Part shown: piece after piece, positions 6,557 to 7,590 of the stretch
How positions within the stretch are numbered: position 1 is the first letter of the stretch
How the letters are laid out: the number at the start of each line of letters is the position of its first letter
Assembly (NCBI GenBank): GCA_937996585.1
Contig: CALKUW010000097.1
Location: 1 to 7,590 of the forward strand
Reading direction: 5' to 3'
Length of the DNA stretch: 7,590 nucleotides
Source: an uncultured Flavobacteriales bacterium
GTDB lineage: Bacteria > Bacteroidota > Bacteroidia > Flavobacteriales_D > Sanyastnellaceae
Notes under the pieces: model-generated
What the model was told of the DNA's origin: nothing
What the model saw: the letters and a program-made list of their open reading frames with translations, nothing else
Database searches by the model: none
Position numbers and translations under genes: made by a program

Positions 6557-7300
6557 TCAATCCTCGGCCAACACCGTGCGTAGGACCTCCCAGGACCGCA
6601 GGGGTCGGGGGGTGGACAGGTGGAGTTGGAGGTATCTGACATGCTGCAGCACAAGCTGGTTCCGGGTGTCATGGGAGAGGACTTCGGCCTGCAACCCATC
6701 AAAATCCATGCCTTGAATGCGCAGGAAGGATTCCGCTTCGGAGGCCGAAAGGTAATCCTCCCCCATCGGTGCACCCGATTCCCATTCCGCCGTGGCGAGA
6801 TTGAAGCGCTCCATTCCCGAGGGTGTCTTTACCGCGGCATCCGGCTTCAGTCCCGAAAGGGACACCGCTTCCGCCAGAAAAGACAGGTGGATCCGGCCGA
6901 TGCCTTCCGCCTGTTCAACCCTGATGGCCGCCCGCCAGAGGGCATCGAATACGTCGCCATGGGCCGTGCCGGAGTCGAAGGTGCGCAGGGTGCATTCCGC
7001 CAGGAACATGGCCACGGCGCTCCGCGGCACCTCCGCCGTGGTCATGACCTGTGGCATCAGGCGCTCGGCGCGGTCGTAACGGTACAGGTCCTCCTTGATG
7101 TGGCGCATGCCAACCAGGTCGAGCAAGGCCAGTGGCGCATGAAGATGGCGCGAGCGGCGTCCCCCCTTGACCCCCTCACGAACGAGGCAACCTACGATTC
7201 CGTGCTCCCTTGAGAAGATGCGCAGGATGGAGACCCCGTCCTTGTGGCGGACGGTGGAAAGCGCAATGGCCGGGTGGTGGGAGGCCGAGGGGAGGTTCAA
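6557..7300 (-). CDS. recO: DNA repair protein RecO
   Basis: This 247-residue protein has the RecO layout. The N-terminal OB-fold region carries LSTVRHKDGVSILRIFSREH at about 14-33 and GVKGGRRSRHLHAPLALLDL at about 43-62. A helical domain follows with VPRSAVAMFLAECTLRTF at about 91-108, and the end LQLHLSTPRPLRSWEVLRTV is the usual RecO C-terminus. RecO works with RecR, and in many bacteria RecF, to load RecA onto SSB-coated single-stranded DNA in gap repair. No four-Cys zinc finger is present, as is common outside Deinococcus and Firmicutes. The start appears to be TTG at 7300, overlapping the preceding stop as TTGA; GGAGG lies 5 nt upstream of it. The next in-frame ATG (codon 65) would destroy the OB fold, and no ATG, GTG or TTG was found in frame just upstream. 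The overlap implies translational coupling. Confidence 0.9.
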   Translation of the reverse strand: MNLPSASHHPAIALSTVRHKDGVSILRIFSREHGIVGCLVREGVKGGRRSRHLHAPLALLDLVGMRHIKEDLYRYDRAERLMPQVMTTAEVPRSAVAMFLAECTLRTFDSGTAHGDVFDALWRAAIRVEQAEGIGRIHLSFLAEAVSLSGLKPDAAVKTPSGMERFNLATAEWESGAPMGEDYLSASEAESFLRIQGMDFDGLQAEVLSHDTRNQLVLQHVRYLQLHLSTPRPLRSWEVLRTVLAED

Positions 7301-7590
7301 TCTTCCTCCGTCGGTTCGAAAAGGTTGCCGATCAGATCGCCGAAGGTCACTTCCGAACCAACGATGGACTGCCCGATCTCATTGAATGCTGCCAATCCGT
7401 GCAGCACGAACTCCATGGCAGCCGGCCGCTCCGCGGGAGGTATTCCAGGACAGTACTTGTCCACGATGTCCGGCAATCCCGTGATGTCCTCGAGCACCGA
7501 CCGGTACTCCTCGTCCGTCTGGTCCTTGAGCAGGGCGGCCTCATTCCGGTTGAACCACGCCACCACCGGCTGATAGGGGTCCTCCACCTT
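7297..7590 (-). CDS. C-terminus of a probable ChlI/MoxR-like AAA+ ATPase (Mg-chelatase-like)
   Basis: The final 97 residues of a gene entering from the right edge; the frame is open at 7590 (Lys-Val-Glu-Asp-Pro), so the GTG at 7587 is almost certainly internal. No AAA+ motif is visible because only the tail is present. The segments YQPVVAWFNRN, the DEEYRSVLEDITGLPDIVDK stretch, PAAMEFVLHGLAAFNEIG and the ending TFGDLIGNLF resemble, from memory, the C-terminal tail of the roughly 500-residue Bacteroidota proteins annotated as magnesium chelatase or sigma-54-interacting ATPase. Those are usually not involved in chlorophyll synthesis and are poorly characterised. Its TGA overlaps the recO TTG start, suggesting one operon. 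The family call is tentative; that this is a real, truncated coding region is well supported by frame and overlap. Confidence 0.6.
   Translation of the reverse strand, partial: KVEDPYQPVVAWFNRNEAALLKDQTDEEYRSVLEDITGLPDIVDKYCPGIPPAERPAAMEFVLHGLAAFNEIGQSIVGSEVTFGDLIGNLFEPTEED

Noticed and set aside
6538..6774. The 79-codon upstream extension of the receptor frame
   Set aside because: It overlaps the 3' end of recO, is rich in Pro/Cys/Arg without family similarity, and would place the signal peptide internally.

Overview
The window reads as a stretch of chromosome from a GC-rich member of the Bacteroidota, most likely Flavobacteriales-like. The grounds are a GldH gliding-motility lipoprotein placed directly behind holB and ricT, a TonB-dependent receptor with the plug signature common in that phylum, a secreted M43-type metalloprotease, and several start-proximal matches to the Bacteroidota -7 element TAnnTTTG. 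The genus cannot be named from the sequence alone. Coding density is very high. The only real intergenic space is the 109 bp at 556-664, and no gene-free stretch exceeds 300 bases.

Layout, left to right. (1) Positions 1-555, minus strand: the first 185 codons of a secreted M43-family metalloprotease, cut off by the left edge before its zinc-binding motif. This gene was read directly from the complement of the sequence. (2) Positions 556-664: a divergent promoter region. (3) Positions 665-1165, plus strand: a small lipoprotein with one rhodanese domain, the only plus-strand gene. Its stop codon abuts the stop of gldH inside a perfect 18-bp palindrome. (4) Positions 1166-4092, minus strand: the order of transcription is holB (DNA polymerase III delta' subunit), ricT (PSP1 domain), gldH. 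The last two overlap by 4 nt. (5) Positions 4111-7590, minus strand: the order of transcription is the C-terminus of a probable ChlI/MoxR-like AAA+ ATPase, then recO, then an HmuR-like TonB-dependent receptor. The first two overlap by 4 nt and the last two are 19 nt apart.

Functionally this is mostly housekeeping: clamp loading (HolB), recombinational repair (RecO) and RNA maturation or regulation (RicT). Mixed in are envelope and secretion functions: GldH, the receptor, the rhodanese lipoprotein and the secreted protease. GldH belongs to the gliding machinery linked to type IX secretion, and the M43 protease is a plausible type IX substrate, but its C-terminus is out of view. I see no phage, transposon, CRISPR, tRNA/rRNA or defence system, and no convincing novel system. 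The most interesting signals are regulatory or architectural: the identically spaced TATCTT motifs abutting the holB and ricT starts, and the palindrome shared by the convergent stop codons.
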